Below, piece after piece: positions 1 through 8,337 of a stretch of DNA of 64,000 nt. The notes beneath the pieces were generated by a model. It was not told the origin of the DNA and ran no database searches. It saw only the letters and a list, made by a program, of their open reading frames with translations. The translations under genes were made by a program, and so were the position numbers. Source of the stretch: CBFHMJ01 sp965656875 (GTDB taxonomy: Bacteria > Pseudomonadota > Gammaproteobacteria > Enterobacterales > Alteromonadaceae); assembly GCA_965656875.1 (NCBI GenBank), contig CBFHMJ010000032.1, positions 124,001 through 188,000 on the forward strand, given 5' to 3'. Each line of letters begins with the position of its first letter. Position 1 is the first letter of the stretch.

Positions 1-851
1 GGAAACTCATTGGTGAAGTCAAAGATTCTACAAACGGTGTGAATGAATCCATTGAACAAATGCAGGAACTAAGTGATGCCGCGCATCACAATGTCAGTCG
101 TCAGCAATCTGAGACTGAACAAGTTGCGACTGCAATTAATCAAATGACCGCAAGTGTCGCGGAAGTTTCTTCGAATGCAAATCATGCTAATGACCTGACA
201 CAATCAACTAATTCACTGGTTGAAGAAGGTAACCGGTTTATGCAGGATATTTCGGACAGCATTAATGACTTGTTGTCCCAGGTAAACAGTTCGGCAACGG
301 TTATTCAGGCGCTGGAAGAAGATAGCAAAAATATTGGCGTTGTATTAGATGTGATTAAGAGTATTGCAGAGCAAACCAACTTATTGGCATTGAACGCTGC
401 TATTGAAGCTGCTCGTGCTGGTGAGCAAGGAAGAGGTTTTGCTGTTGTTGCAGACGAGGTCAGAACGCTGGCACAACGTACACAGCAGTCAACACAAGAA
501 ATTCAGCAGGTCATCGAACGTCTGCAGCAAGGTGCTAAAGAAGCAGTATCAGCAATGGAGTCAGGCGTTGAACAGGCAAATGTGAGTATGGAAATGACGC
601 AGAAAGGCAGGGAATCTTTATCCGGGATTACTGATGCGATTTCTCACATCTCTGATATGAATAATCAGGTGGCTTGTGCTTCTGAGGAACAGAGTACAAC
701 GACCGAAGAAATCAATCGTCGTATCGTTGCTATTAGCGATATTGCACATGAGTCATTAGGCGGCTCTGGACAAATGGCTGAATCATGCGCTCGAGTATCA
801 GGACTTTCAAGTGAATTAAGAACCGCTATTGCCCGCTTCACGGTTGAATAG
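1..851 (+). CDS. Methyl-accepting chemotaxis protein, C-terminal part (5' end outside window)
   Basis: The frame is already open at base 3, so the gene starts upstream of the window and only the cytoplasmic signalling part is visible (about 283 codons). It carries the MCP hairpin tip with the motif EQTNLLALNAAIEAARAGE followed by GRGFAVVADEVR, the region that contacts CheA and CheW. Long heptad-like helices with many Gln/Glu pairs on either side fit the methylation helices and the coiled coil. The ligand-binding domain and membrane segments are not in the window, so the stimulus cannot be inferred. There is no visible C-terminal CheR/CheB-tethering pentapeptide; the protein ends in RFTVE. Confidence 0.95.
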   Translation, partial: KLIGEVKDSTNGVNESIEQMQELSDAAHHNVSRQQSETEQVATAINQMTASVAEVSSNANHANDLTQSTNSLVEEGNRFMQDISDSINDLLSQVNSSATVIQALEEDSKNIGVVLDVIKSIAEQTNLLALNAAIEAARAGEQGRGFAVVADEVRTLAQRTQQSTQEIQQVIERLQQGAKEAVSAMESGVEQANVSMEMTQKGRESLSGITDAISHISDMNNQVACASEEQSTTTEEINRRIVAISDIAHESLGGSGQMAESCARVSGLSSELRTAIARFTVE

Positions 852-877
852 ATTTTGACTAGTCAAAGGTAAAAATG

Positions 878-906
878 CTCGTTGGTTTTTATCCCAACGA
901 GTTGCT
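878..906. terminator. Bidirectional hairpin between convergent genes
   Basis: An 8-bp perfect inverted repeat (CTCGTTGG at 878-885, CCAACGAG at 894-901) with an 8-nt T-rich loop lies just downstream of the chemotaxis gene and 48 bases beyond the end of the convergent EVE gene. A-rich sequence on the left and TTGCTTT on the right would give weak U tracts in either direction. Position and structure fit a shared terminator. Confidence 0.6.
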
Positions 907-953
907 TTAATGTGCTGGAGTGATAGAGATGTTGCCTTTTGCCTGGCAGTAAA

Positions 954-1415
954 TCAAGGCTTCATTTTCAGTATTGTAAGCCACTGTTGTTCTGTAACTG
1001 GCATGATCGATAGTCGGGAGCCTTTACGGACTAGTGGCATTTCGCTCAAGGCTGGATTGTTCTTCAATGAGTCCAGCGAGATCACTTCAGCAAATTTTTC
1101 TTTAAACATTACATTGACCATAAACCAACGAGGATTCTCTTCAGTTGATTTGGGATCGTGATACTTTGATTCCGGATTCAAGGCGGTAAAGTCTGGATAC
1201 CCCTCTTTGACGACTTCCATAATGCCTACAATACCTGGAACTTTTGTATTGGAATGATAGAAAAAGATCTGGTCGCCAATTTTCATATCATCCCGCATCA
1301 TGTTTCTAGCTTGATAATTTCGGACGCCGTCCCAGTGTTCTGTTTGATTTGGCATAGCAATTAAGTGGTCTATGCCAAAGGTGTCAGGTTCTGATTTCAT
1401 TAGCCAGTAATTCAT
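954..1415 (-). CDS. EVE domain-containing protein
   Basis: A 153-aa protein that is one complete EVE (PUA/YTH-like) domain. It begins MNYWLMKSEPDTFGIDHL and contains WDGVRNYQARNMMRDDMKIGD and FYHSNTKVPGIVGI, the signature of the thymocyte nuclear protein 1 family. EVE domains are thought to bind modified bases in nucleic acids; the bacterial stand-alone forms have no firmly established role. The start is supported by a GGAGG ribosome site 5-9 bases upstream. It lies 13 bases after the M1 aminopeptidase stop on the same strand, so the two are probably co-transcribed. Confidence 0.92.
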   Translation of the reverse strand: MNYWLMKSEPDTFGIDHLIAMPNQTEHWDGVRNYQARNMMRDDMKIGDQIFFYHSNTKVPGIVGIMEVVKEGYPDFTALNPESKYHDPKSTEENPRWFMVNVMFKEKFAEVISLDSLKNNPALSEMPLVRKGSRLSIMPVTEQQWLTILKMKP

Positions 1416-1428
1416 GAGACCTCCGATA

Positions 1429-3303
1429 TTAATGTGTTAGTTGTTCAGTGGTGAACAGCTCAGCGATGCGATACTGGACTGATAAATGATAACCGCTTTT
1501 CGCTTTTTGGAAGACATTCCAGGCCCAATCTTTCTGATGTTCAGTAACCGCCATTTTTCGATAAAGCGGGCCAATGAATCGAGCGCGACCAATTGTGGTC
1601 AGATAGTGTTCCAGTGCAGGGAATATTGCCTGATAGTTATTACCCAGCGCCAGGCTAAACCAGGCATAGGCAATTTCAGCATTGGAGGAATGAGTAAAGT
1701 TAAACTGCTTGTCCAGAGTGTTCATCTGTTCTATGGATAAGTCTCGAGGTAATTGATTGATAAAATACAACCATTCATGAACTGTCCAGTTTGCTGTTGG
1801 TATGTCGGTTAAGTTAACTTCACCAATATGCCATCTGGATATGTATTGTTTGACTTTCTTAAATACCGGAGATTGAGGATAAGGTGAAAATGACGGTAAG
1901 CCAGGGCCATAAATCCAGCGATTTACTTCTGATAAAGATGCCTTCCCTTTATGCTTATTGATTAAATGTGCTCTCAAATAGTCAATGAAAGTTTCAGTTG
2001 TCAGTGTAGAAAAAGCAAAATCACTAAAATATTGTTTAACAAAAGCATCAAAATCCTTGCGTCCATATGTTTGTTCAAGCCAGATTAGAAAGAGCTGACC
2101 TTTCGTGTACGGAATGTCACTGAAGGCTTCGTCAGGGTTTTTTCCCGTCATATCATAGAATAATGCGGTGGACTCTGGTTCCATATCGGGTAGTTGTCTT
2201 CTGAGACCGTTTGAGGCAAGCGCTTGCTCCATGACTGCACGCTCTCGACCAAATACCGCTTCCATCAAGCGATTTTCAACATAAGTCGTGAATCCTTCGT
2301 TCAGCCATAAATCACTCCATGTGGCATTTGTGACCAGGTTACCTGACCATGAATGAGCCAGTTCATGAGCAATCAGCCCAACTAAACTTTTGTCACCGGC
2401 TAAAACGGTGGGTGAGAGAAAAGTAAGACGTGGATTTTCCATACCACCGAATGGAAATGCTGGTGGCAGTACCAGTAAATCATATTGTTGCCACGGATAA
2501 TCTCCATAAAGCTGATTGGCAATGTTCATCATTTTTTGAGTGTCTTCAAACTCTTTCGCTGCGGATTTTAAGACTGAAGGTTCAGCAAAAACACCTGTCT
2601 GTGATGACATCGCCTGGTAATCCAGATCACCAATCGCAAGAGCGATTAAGTAAGGTGAAATAGCCTGAGGCATGTTGAAGGTGTATTTCCCTGCTCCTTT
2701 GGTATTACTGCTGTTGTCAGCACTCATAACAGCAAGTAAAGAAGGGGGGGTTGTAATTGTTGCGTCGTAAGTAAGGCGCATTGCTGGTGTGTCCTGTACC
2801 GGAATCCAGCTTCTGCCCATAATGGCCTGGGACTGAGTAAACAGAAACGGATGTTTTTTATCTGCAGTCTGGCTCGGGAGTAGCCATTGAACGCCTTTAG
2901 ATTTGTTGGTGGTACTGTAATAAATTCGAACATTGGTTGGCCGTTCAGGTAACTGAATGGTAAGCGGTTGCCCTTTTATTGAGTCGGTTTTACCCAGTGA
3001 AAATGATGAATCTTTCCATTTATTGTGAATAAGAGACTTAACCTGATGGATTATAAGGCTTTCGGTATCCAGAACCAGGGTTGTGGCATCAGGTGAATTC
3101 CATGACAATTTATGCTCAGCGTAACCTGATAATACTTTTTGTTCGAAGTCAGCATTAAGGGAGAGTGAGAGGTGTGTTGTTTGAACTTGTTCTATGTTTG
3201 CAAATGAGTTTGGGTCATTAGCTGCCTGAACAGCAAAACCAATTACCACAAAGAATAATTGAAACACACCAATATATAGCTTGGTGTTAAAGCGATGCAT
3301 CAT
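1429..3303 (-). CDS. M1 family zinc aminopeptidase, LTA4-hydrolase type, secreted
   Basis: A 624-aa metallopeptidase predicted to remove N-terminal residues from peptides outside the cytoplasm. The substrate-recognition motif GGMEN (about residue 286) and the zinc site HELAHSWSGN with the downstream Glu in WLNEGFTTYVE (about 313-336) are intact. The order N-terminal beta domain, catalytic domain, helical C-terminal domain is that of leukotriene A4 hydrolase/aminopeptidases. The N-terminus is a plausible signal peptide with a hydrophobic stretch ending in FAVQA. I use ATG 3303 as start; a GTG four codons upstream (3315) is also possible. It is upstream of and close to the EVE gene. Confidence 0.93.
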   Translation of the reverse strand: MMHRFNTKLYIGVFQLFFVVIGFAVQAANDPNSFANIEQVQTTHLSLSLNADFEQKVLSGYAEHKLSWNSPDATTLVLDTESLIIHQVKSLIHNKWKDSSFSLGKTDSIKGQPLTIQLPERPTNVRIYYSTTNKSKGVQWLLPSQTADKKHPFLFTQSQAIMGRSWIPVQDTPAMRLTYDATITTPPSLLAVMSADNSSNTKGAGKYTFNMPQAISPYLIALAIGDLDYQAMSSQTGVFAEPSVLKSAAKEFEDTQKMMNIANQLYGDYPWQQYDLLVLPPAFPFGGMENPRLTFLSPTVLAGDKSLVGLIAHELAHSWSGNLVTNATWSDLWLNEGFTTYVENRLMEAVFGRERAVMEQALASNGLRRQLPDMEPESTALFYDMTGKNPDEAFSDIPYTKGQLFLIWLEQTYGRKDFDAFVKQYFSDFAFSTLTTETFIDYLRAHLINKHKGKASLSEVNRWIYGPGLPSFSPYPQSPVFKKVKQYISRWHIGEVNLTDIPTANWTVHEWLYFINQLPRDLSIEQMNTLDKQFNFTHSSNAEIAYAWFSLALGNNYQAIFPALEHYLTTIGRARFIGPLYRKMAVTEHQKDWAWNVFQKAKSGYHLSVQYRIAELFTTEQLTH

Positions 3304-3415
3304 CGAGTTAGCCACTAAAGTATGATTATTATGAAGACGTAAGAGTAACGATAATCTGTGCAGTATGCATTATTATTCGGTGAGAAGCCTTCGACTTAAA
3401 GAGTGATAAAGAATG

Positions 3416-3461
3416 GTAAAGAAGTGAAATCTGAGGCCGAGTTATTATTCACTTCTTTTAC
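3416..3461. repeat. 13-bp inverted repeat, possible terminator
   Basis: GTAAAGAAGTGAA (3416-3428) faces TTCACTTCTTTTAC (3448-3461), perfect except for one extra T. It lies between the thioesterase stop and the aminopeptidase start, both on the minus strand. Read from the minus strand it follows the thioesterase gene by about 35 bases but has no long U tract. It may be a weak terminator or a processing hairpin, or an operator for the aminopeptidase. Confidence 0.4.
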
Positions 3462-3495
3462 TTTTGTTTGTGAATACCGAAAGCGACGGTGTTTG

Positions 3496-3906
3496 CTAGT
3501 TGGTCGTAGTAATATGGCGTTTAAGCCTTGTGCCTGCTTCACTGTCTAATGCTATGGGTTTACCTGTACGTTGATCGAGTACTACAAAAGTAATATCTGC
3601 GTCTGCAACCAGCGTGTCAGAGCCGTCAATGAATATTTCCTGATGAATCACCGCACTTTTATGACCAACTTTAGAAAACTGACTTTTAATTAACAGCGTA
3701 TGACGGGTATCTGCGGGCAAACGGTAATTAATGTTTATATTAACGATTACCCAGGCTAACTGCTGCTGAGTAAAGTACTCCACTTCTCCTTGTTCATCTA
3801 GAAATTGCCAGCGCGCCTCTTCCAGAAACTCAAGATATCTGGCGTTATTAACATGTTGATATCCATCCAGGTGGTAGCCTCTAACAACTATTTTTGTTTG
3901 GTGAAT
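3496..3906 (-). CDS. Acyl-CoA thioesterase, YbgC/4HBT hot-dog family, non-canonical start
   Basis: A 136-aa hot-dog thioesterase, the usual length of YbgC-like proteins, predicted to hydrolyse acyl-CoA thioesters in the cytoplasm. The active-site helix reads GYHLDGYQHVNNARYLEF with the expected Asp and His/Asn set. This segment lies upstream of the first in-frame GTG (3783), so starting there would delete the active site. The only starts that include it are ATT at 3906 or ATA at 3909, directly after an in-frame TAA. A strong GGAGG (3916-3920) sits 9 bases before the ATT. I therefore call an AUU start, as known for infC and pcnB. A sequencing error here is the main alternative. Confidence 0.85.
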   Translation of the reverse strand: MHQTKIVVRGYHLDGYQHVNNARYLEFLEEARWQFLDEQGEVEYFTQQQLAWVIVNININYRLPADTRHTLLIKSQFSKVGHKSAVIHQEIFIDGSDTLVADADITFVVLDQRTGKPIALDSEAGTRLKRHITTTN

Positions 3907-4049
3907 TATTTATTTCCTCCTTTCACATCAGACCAGTTGGATTATAGATCTGTTAGCAACTGAATGCTTTATCTAATGACGTAAACCAGAGTTTGTTCAT
4001 CAAATGAATACGCATTTCATTGCAAAGGTTGCCAACAGGTGATTATTTG

Positions 4050-5153
4050 ATGAAACAAACAATATTTGCCTGTGTTGGGCTAGTATTGGCTTGGGTCAGT
4101 GCATTTCTCAGGGTAGAATGGCTAAAATTTCTAAACGCATATTTCATCTTGATTTCACTTAAGAATTTACACACATTTGCGATTCATTCCTCATCAAATT
4201 CATTAGATGTTTTGAATACTTACGAGCAAATTGTGACAAGTGTTAAATCAGGTCTTCCCGATTGTCACTGGGTGATTGGTGAGGGGAGTAATACGGTATT
4301 TACTTCAGATTTTGATGGAGCTGTTTTTCAGATAGCGTCATCAGGTATCAACTTCCGCGAAACATCTTCCGAATACTTTCTTGATATACAAGCTGGTCAT
4401 AGTTGGCATCAACTTGTGAGATGGGCTGTTCAGCAAAACATAGGTGGTTTGGAGAATTTAGCATTGATTCCGGGTACGGTCGGTGCAGCACCTATTCAGA
4501 ATATTGGCGCTTATGGGAAAGAATTAAAGGAATTTGTACATTTCGTGGAGTATGTCGATAAGTGCTCAGGTGAAATTGTACGCTTATCGAAAGAAGAATG
4601 TCAGTTTGGCTATCGGGACAGTATCTTTAAGCAATCGCTAAAAGATCGTGTAGTGATAACGAAGGTCGGTATCAGACTGAATAAGGACTGGAAACCTCAG
4701 CTTGGCTATAAAGGATTAGAACATCTTGATGAATCATCGACACCTTCGATGATATTTGAGGCTGTTGTAAAGCTGAGAAAGGAAAAATTACCTGATCCTC
4801 AATCGCTGGGGAATGCTGGGAGCTTTTTTAAAAATCCTGTGTTGTGTGAGGAGCGGATAACTGAGCTTCGTGGGAATTATCCACATATGCCAGTTTATTC
4901 ACATGATTCAGCATTTAAAGTGCCGGCTGGTTGGTTGATCGATCAATGTAATTTGAAGGGCTTTGCTGTTGGTGGGGCTGCTGTCCACAAAAACCATGCT
5001 TTGGTTTTGACTAACACAGGTAGAGCCTCGGGGTGTGAGCTTTTATCACTGGCTCATCAAGTACAAGAAAAGGTTTTTGAAAAATTCTCGATCGAATTGC
5101 AAGCTGAGGTTCGCCTCGTTGGCAAAAACGGAGAAATATTTCTTTCGGGGTAA
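4050..5153 (+). CDS. murB: UDP-N-acetylenolpyruvoylglucosamine reductase MurB
   Basis: FAD enzyme that reduces UDP-GlcNAc-enolpyruvate to UDP-MurNAc in peptidoglycan synthesis. Visible are the FAD-binding GEGSN, ALIPGTVGAAPIQNIGAYG, the FGYRDSIFK Arg, the catalytic Ser in GSFFKNP and the final Glu in QAEVRLVG, the complete type I MurB set. Family similarity begins at about SLKNLHTFAIH, near base 4155. The preceding 33 residues from ATG 4050 (AGGTG ribosome site 9 bases upstream) are hydrophobic and not part of normal MurB. A TTG at 4149 would give a family-like start but has no clear ribosome site. The gene leads a murB-birA-coaX unit with 2-base gaps. Confidence 0.93.
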   Translation: MKQTIFACVGLVLAWVSAFLRVEWLKFLNAYFILISLKNLHTFAIHSSSNSLDVLNTYEQIVTSVKSGLPDCHWVIGEGSNTVFTSDFDGAVFQIASSGINFRETSSEYFLDIQAGHSWHQLVRWAVQQNIGGLENLALIPGTVGAAPIQNIGAYGKELKEFVHFVEYVDKCSGEIVRLSKEECQFGYRDSIFKQSLKDRVVITKVGIRLNKDWKPQLGYKGLEHLDESSTPSMIFEAVVKLRKEKLPDPQSLGNAGSFFKNPVLCEERITELRGNYPHMPVYSHDSAFKVPAGWLIDQCNLKGFAVGGAAVHKNHALVLTNTGRASGCELLSLAHQVQEKVFEKFSIELQAEVRLVGKNGEIFLSG

Positions 5154-5155
5154 CT

Positions 5156-6142
5156 ATGAAAAAGGTTTCTGATAAAAAGCAATATATCCTGAGTGCGTTG
5201 TCGAATGGAAAATTTCACTCAGGAGAATCTCTTGGTATCGAGCTCGGAATATCTCGTACAGCTGTGGCTAAACATGTTAAAGGTCTGGCTGAGCTGGGTG
5301 TCGATATATACCGGGTAACGGGCAAGGGCTACAGACTTTCAAGCGCAATTACTCTGTTAGATAAACACAAGATAAGCGATTACTATCAGCAGGAAAATGG
5401 CTCAGAATTAAAACTAAAACTTGAATCTGTGACCACTTCTACTAATGGTAATCTGATCTCAATGATTCGAGATGGCGAAGAACTGGAAAAAGGCCAGGTC
5501 GTTATCGCTGAATGCCAGACGGCTGGTCGTGGACGACGGGGTCGTAAATGGATTTCACCTTTTGGTGCGCATCTGTATTTGTCGATGTACTGGCAATTGG
5601 ATGGTGCTCAGGCCGCAATGGGACTCAGCCTGGCGATGGGATTAGCCGTGCGGGAAGCTATACTTAAAGTCACTGGTGTTGAAACTCAATTGAAGTGGCC
5701 AAATGATGTGATGGTCGATGGCAAAAAAATCGCAGGTATCCTCGTTGAGTTAGAAGGTCAGCCTGATGGACCTTGCCATGTTGTTGTTGGTGTCGGTCTT
5801 AATGTCAAAATGCCTGAGGAACAGGCGCGAGATATAACGCAACCCTGGACTGATTTAAGTCTTGAAACAAAAGAGCCTGTTGATCGAAATCTGCTGAGTG
5901 CAGAATTAATTCGTTCATTCCATCAATGGATGACACGATATGAAGATTTAGGCTTTAAAGCAATGGCCGGAATGTGGAACGACTATAATGCGTATCAAGG
6001 AAAGCCGGTAAAACTTGCTGTAGGTGCGAATGTCTATCAAGGTGTATGCCTTGGAGTAGACGAGCAGGGCGGTGTTATGATTACATCTGACGGAACGACA
6101 AAAGTTTATTACGGCGGGGAGATTTCTCTGCGAGCAGGTTAA
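5156..6142 (+). CDS. birA: Bifunctional biotin-protein ligase / biotin operon repressor BirA
   Basis: A 328-aa BirA. Residues about 20-60 form the winged helix-turn-helix (SGESLGIELGISRTAVAKHV), so this is the repressor-capable long form. The central ligase domain has the biotinyl-AMP loop GRGRRG (124-129) and KWPNDVMVDGKKIAGILVE. The C-terminal small SH3-like domain is present. It activates biotin to biotinyl-5'-AMP and attaches it to the carboxylase carrier protein, and as holo-repressor would bind a biotin operator elsewhere. The start codon lies 2 bases after the murB stop, implying translational coupling. Confidence 0.97.
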   Translation: MKKVSDKKQYILSALSNGKFHSGESLGIELGISRTAVAKHVKGLAELGVDIYRVTGKGYRLSSAITLLDKHKISDYYQQENGSELKLKLESVTTSTNGNLISMIRDGEELEKGQVVIAECQTAGRGRRGRKWISPFGAHLYLSMYWQLDGAQAAMGLSLAMGLAVREAILKVTGVETQLKWPNDVMVDGKKIAGILVELEGQPDGPCHVVVGVGLNVKMPEEQARDITQPWTDLSLETKEPVDRNLLSAELIRSFHQWMTRYEDLGFKAMAGMWNDYNAYQGKPVKLAVGANVYQGVCLGVDEQGGVMITSDGTTKVYYGGEISLRAG

Positions 6143-6144
6143 TA

Positions 6145-6837
6145 ATGAATTTGCTTATAGATGTAGGTAATACCAACATAAAAGCAGTATTGGATGATGG
6201 GCACAGTTTTGTGCCTGTCACCTATGATCCCAAAATCCTTTCTGAATATCCTCTAAAAAATATCACTTATGCCTGTGTGGGTGATTCCTCTGAACTAGCA
6301 CCATTGATTTCTTCCGCTCATGCGCTGGGTATTTCCATTAGAGAAGTCTGCACCGAGTCTGTGGCTGATGGCGTTGTATGTGGATATGTTGACCATACCT
6401 TATTGGGTGTTGATCGTTGGCTTGGTGTTATTGCAGGATTTGAACTCTCTGATCACTCACCGACAATTATTGTAGATTTAGGCACGGCAACGACAGTTGA
6501 TTTTGTTGATGAGGATGGAATGCACCGTGGAGGCTGGATTGTTCCGGGTATTTCTTTAATGGAAGAATCTATCAGAAACAAAGCAAAGAAAGTCTTTTCA
6601 GACGACAGTACTGGATATAAGAAAGAAGCAGGGACATCGACACCTGCGGCTTTAAAAAATGGATGTCTTAATGCACAACTTGGCTTGATTGAGCGAGCTG
6701 TTAATGTTTTTAGATGTCAAAACATCATCTTAACCGGTGGGGCTGCGAAATATGTCCTGCCTCACTTGTCAGATTTTAATACCAGGTTTGAGCCAGACTT
6801 ACTTTTTCATGGACTGCGGTTCTATGCAAAAGACTGA
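6145..6837 (+). CDS. coaX: Type III pantothenate kinase CoaX
   Basis: A 230-aa ASKHA-fold kinase for the first step of coenzyme A synthesis (pantothenate to 4'-phosphopantothenate). Motifs: phosphate-1 DVGNTNIK (6-13), GVDRWLG (88-94), phosphate-2 DLGTATTVDF (111-120) with GGWIVPG after it. Slightly shorter than many CoaX proteins but all core motifs are present. It follows birA by 2 bases, the common gammaproteobacterial birA-coaX arrangement upstream of the tRNA/secE region. Confidence 0.96.
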   Translation: MNLLIDVGNTNIKAVLDDGHSFVPVTYDPKILSEYPLKNITYACVGDSSELAPLISSAHALGISIREVCTESVADGVVCGYVDHTLLGVDRWLGVIAGFELSDHSPTIIVDLGTATTVDFVDEDGMHRGGWIVPGISLMEESIRNKAKKVFSDDSTGYKKEAGTSTPAALKNGCLNAQLGLIERAVNVFRCQNIILTGGAAKYVLPHLSDFNTRFEPDLLFHGLRFYAKD

Positions 6838-6904
6838 TCTACATTACTTTCAAATTCAAAACTTGAGAGAATAGTAGAAATAATAGTCAGACTCGATTCT
6901 CATG

Positions 6905-6943
6905 AGAGAGCTATTCTTTTAAATAGCCCCTCTCTTTACAAAA
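6905..6943 (+). terminator. Probable terminator of murB-birA-coaX
   Basis: Imperfect hairpin 70 bases after the coaX stop: AGAGAG-CTATT (6905-6915) pairs with AATAG (6922-6926) and TCTCT (6931-6935) with a small C-rich bulge. A short TTT follows. The rest of 6944-7137 is AT-rich and shows no gene. Confidence 0.45.
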
Positions 6944-7137
6944 AATGTCGTAATTACACATCTACTTATTGTTAAAAACTCATCTTCATATTCCATATTA
7001 ATCAACGATCCTCCTGGAATTAAAAAATACCTGGTTGTTATTTCATCTCAAACTGATTGATTAATTACCAATTTTTCAAATTGTGTTGATTTACTGAGCA
7101 AACAAACAAAAAAAGCGAATTTTTCCTTAAAAAACGG

Positions 7138-7166
7138 TTGCACGCCCAAAAACATTACTCTAGAAT
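7138..7166 (+). promoter_or_regulatory. Sigma-70 promoter of the tRNA operon
   Basis: TTGCAC (7138-7143), 17-bp spacer, TAGAAT (7161-7166), followed by a GC-rich discriminator (TCGCGTC) and the first tRNA 20 bases later. The GC-rich discriminator is typical of stringently controlled stable RNA promoters. Confidence 0.75.
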
Positions 7167-7185
7167 TCGCGTCACTTAATGACGT

Positions 7186-7261
<76 letters not shown>

Positions 7262-7273
7262 TCATTAATTCCT

Positions 7274-7359
<86 letters not shown>

Positions 7360-7382
7360 TTTTCTATCGTAGTAGAAATCGG

Positions 7383-7457
<75 letters not shown>

Positions 7458-7509
7458 ACTTTTGCCTAAAAGTTAGACCTTCCTGAGAGCGGTAGAATCA
7501 AAAAGTTAT

Positions 7510-7585
7510 GCTGATATAGCTCAGTTGGTAGAGCGCACCCTTGGTAAGGGTGAGGTCGGCAGTTCAAATCTGCCTATCAGCACCA
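7510..7585 (+). tRNA. thrT: tRNA-Thr (anticodon GGT)
   Basis: 76-nt tRNA with CCA; acceptor GCTGATA pairs with TATCAGC; anticodon GGT in CCTTGGTAAGG. In many gammaproteobacteria tufB follows here; in this window there are only 200 non-coding bases before the Trp tRNA. Confidence 0.97.
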
Positions 7586-7679
7586 CCTTCAATTTTTTCT
7601 TTGCATTAAATCTAACCTTCTGATTACTAAGCTTTTTGCATTAGTCGCAACTTTTATCTGTTGAGTTTGAACATAATTC

Positions 7680-7707
7680 TTGTTTTAGTCAGCTGTCCAA
7701 GTATAAT
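7680..7707 (+). promoter_or_regulatory. Sigma-70 promoter for trpT-secE-nusG
   Basis: TTGTTT (7680-7685), 16-bp spacer, consensus TATAAT (7702-7707), 78 bases before the Trp tRNA. The remaining 7586-7785 interval shows no reading frame or tuf-like remnant. Confidence 0.65.
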
Positions 7708-7785
7708 ACCGCTCCTGCTTCTGCTTCCCACCTTATCTACTTTAAAGCTATTTAGCTCAATGTGAGTTCAGAAGTTGACTAACAC

Positions 7786-7862
7786 AGGGGTGTAGTTCGA
7801 ATTGGTAGAACAGCGGTCTCCAAAACCGACGGTTGGGGGTTCGAGTCCCTCCGCCCCTGCCA
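7786..7862 (+). tRNA. trpT: tRNA-Trp (anticodon CCA)
   Basis: 77-nt tRNA with encoded CCA. Acceptor AGGGGTG pairs with CGCCCCT; anticodon CCA in GTCTCCAAAAC; T-loop GTTCGAGTC. It immediately precedes secE, as in Pseudomonas and relatives. Confidence 0.97.
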
Positions 7863-7955
7863 CTTTTATTAGGTGTGTTAGTCGTTTAGAAACAGATTTT
7901 TTTGTTGAGATTCAGACCATCGGTCTGAAATATGTACGAACATAGGTAACCAGTC

Positions 7956-8333
7956 ATGAACGCGACAGTGGAAAGTGAAAATAACGGAGCTGACCTGTTT
8001 AAATGGGTGATTGTATTCGCAATCTTAATTGGCGCTGTAGTTGGTAATTCAATGTTTGGTGAGATCTCTGTAGTTATCAGAGCATTAGCGATTGTATTCG
8101 CTGTCGCCATCGCCGGTTTTACAGCAGCTCAAACCAACAAGGGACGTCAGTTTTTAGTCTTTGCTAAAGAGTCTCGCACTGAAGTTCGTAAAGTTGTTTG
8201 GCCAACGCGTCAGGAAACTATGCACACAACAGCTATTATTATGGTAGCAACAGCAGTTATGGCTGTCGTGTTGTGGGGCATTGATACTTTTCTTTTTTGG
8301 GCTGTTGGTGCAATAACAGGACTGGAGATCTAA
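7956..8333 (+). CDS. secE: Preprotein translocase subunit SecE
   Basis: A 125-aa membrane protein with three predicted transmembrane helices (about 15-37, 41-62, 91-115), the enterobacterial-type long SecE. The conserved amphipathic segment before the last helix reads ESRTEVRKVVWPTRQET. It clamps SecY in the SecYEG channel. It is 4 bases upstream of nusG, the near-universal secE-nusG pair. Confidence 0.96.
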   Translation: MNATVESENNGADLFKWVIVFAILIGAVVGNSMFGEISVVIRALAIVFAVAIAGFTAAQTNKGRQFLVFAKESRTEVRKVVWPTRQETMHTTAIIMVATAVMAVVLWGIDTFLFWAVGAITGLEI

Positions 8334-8337
8334 ACAG

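Noticed and set aside
910..1161. 83-codon plus-strand frame
   Set aside because: Lies antisense to the EVE gene, whose protein is clearly conserved.
7586..7785. Remnant of a tufB pseudogene
   Set aside because: Checked for EF-Tu motifs (GHVDHGKT, DCPGHADY) in all frames; none found.
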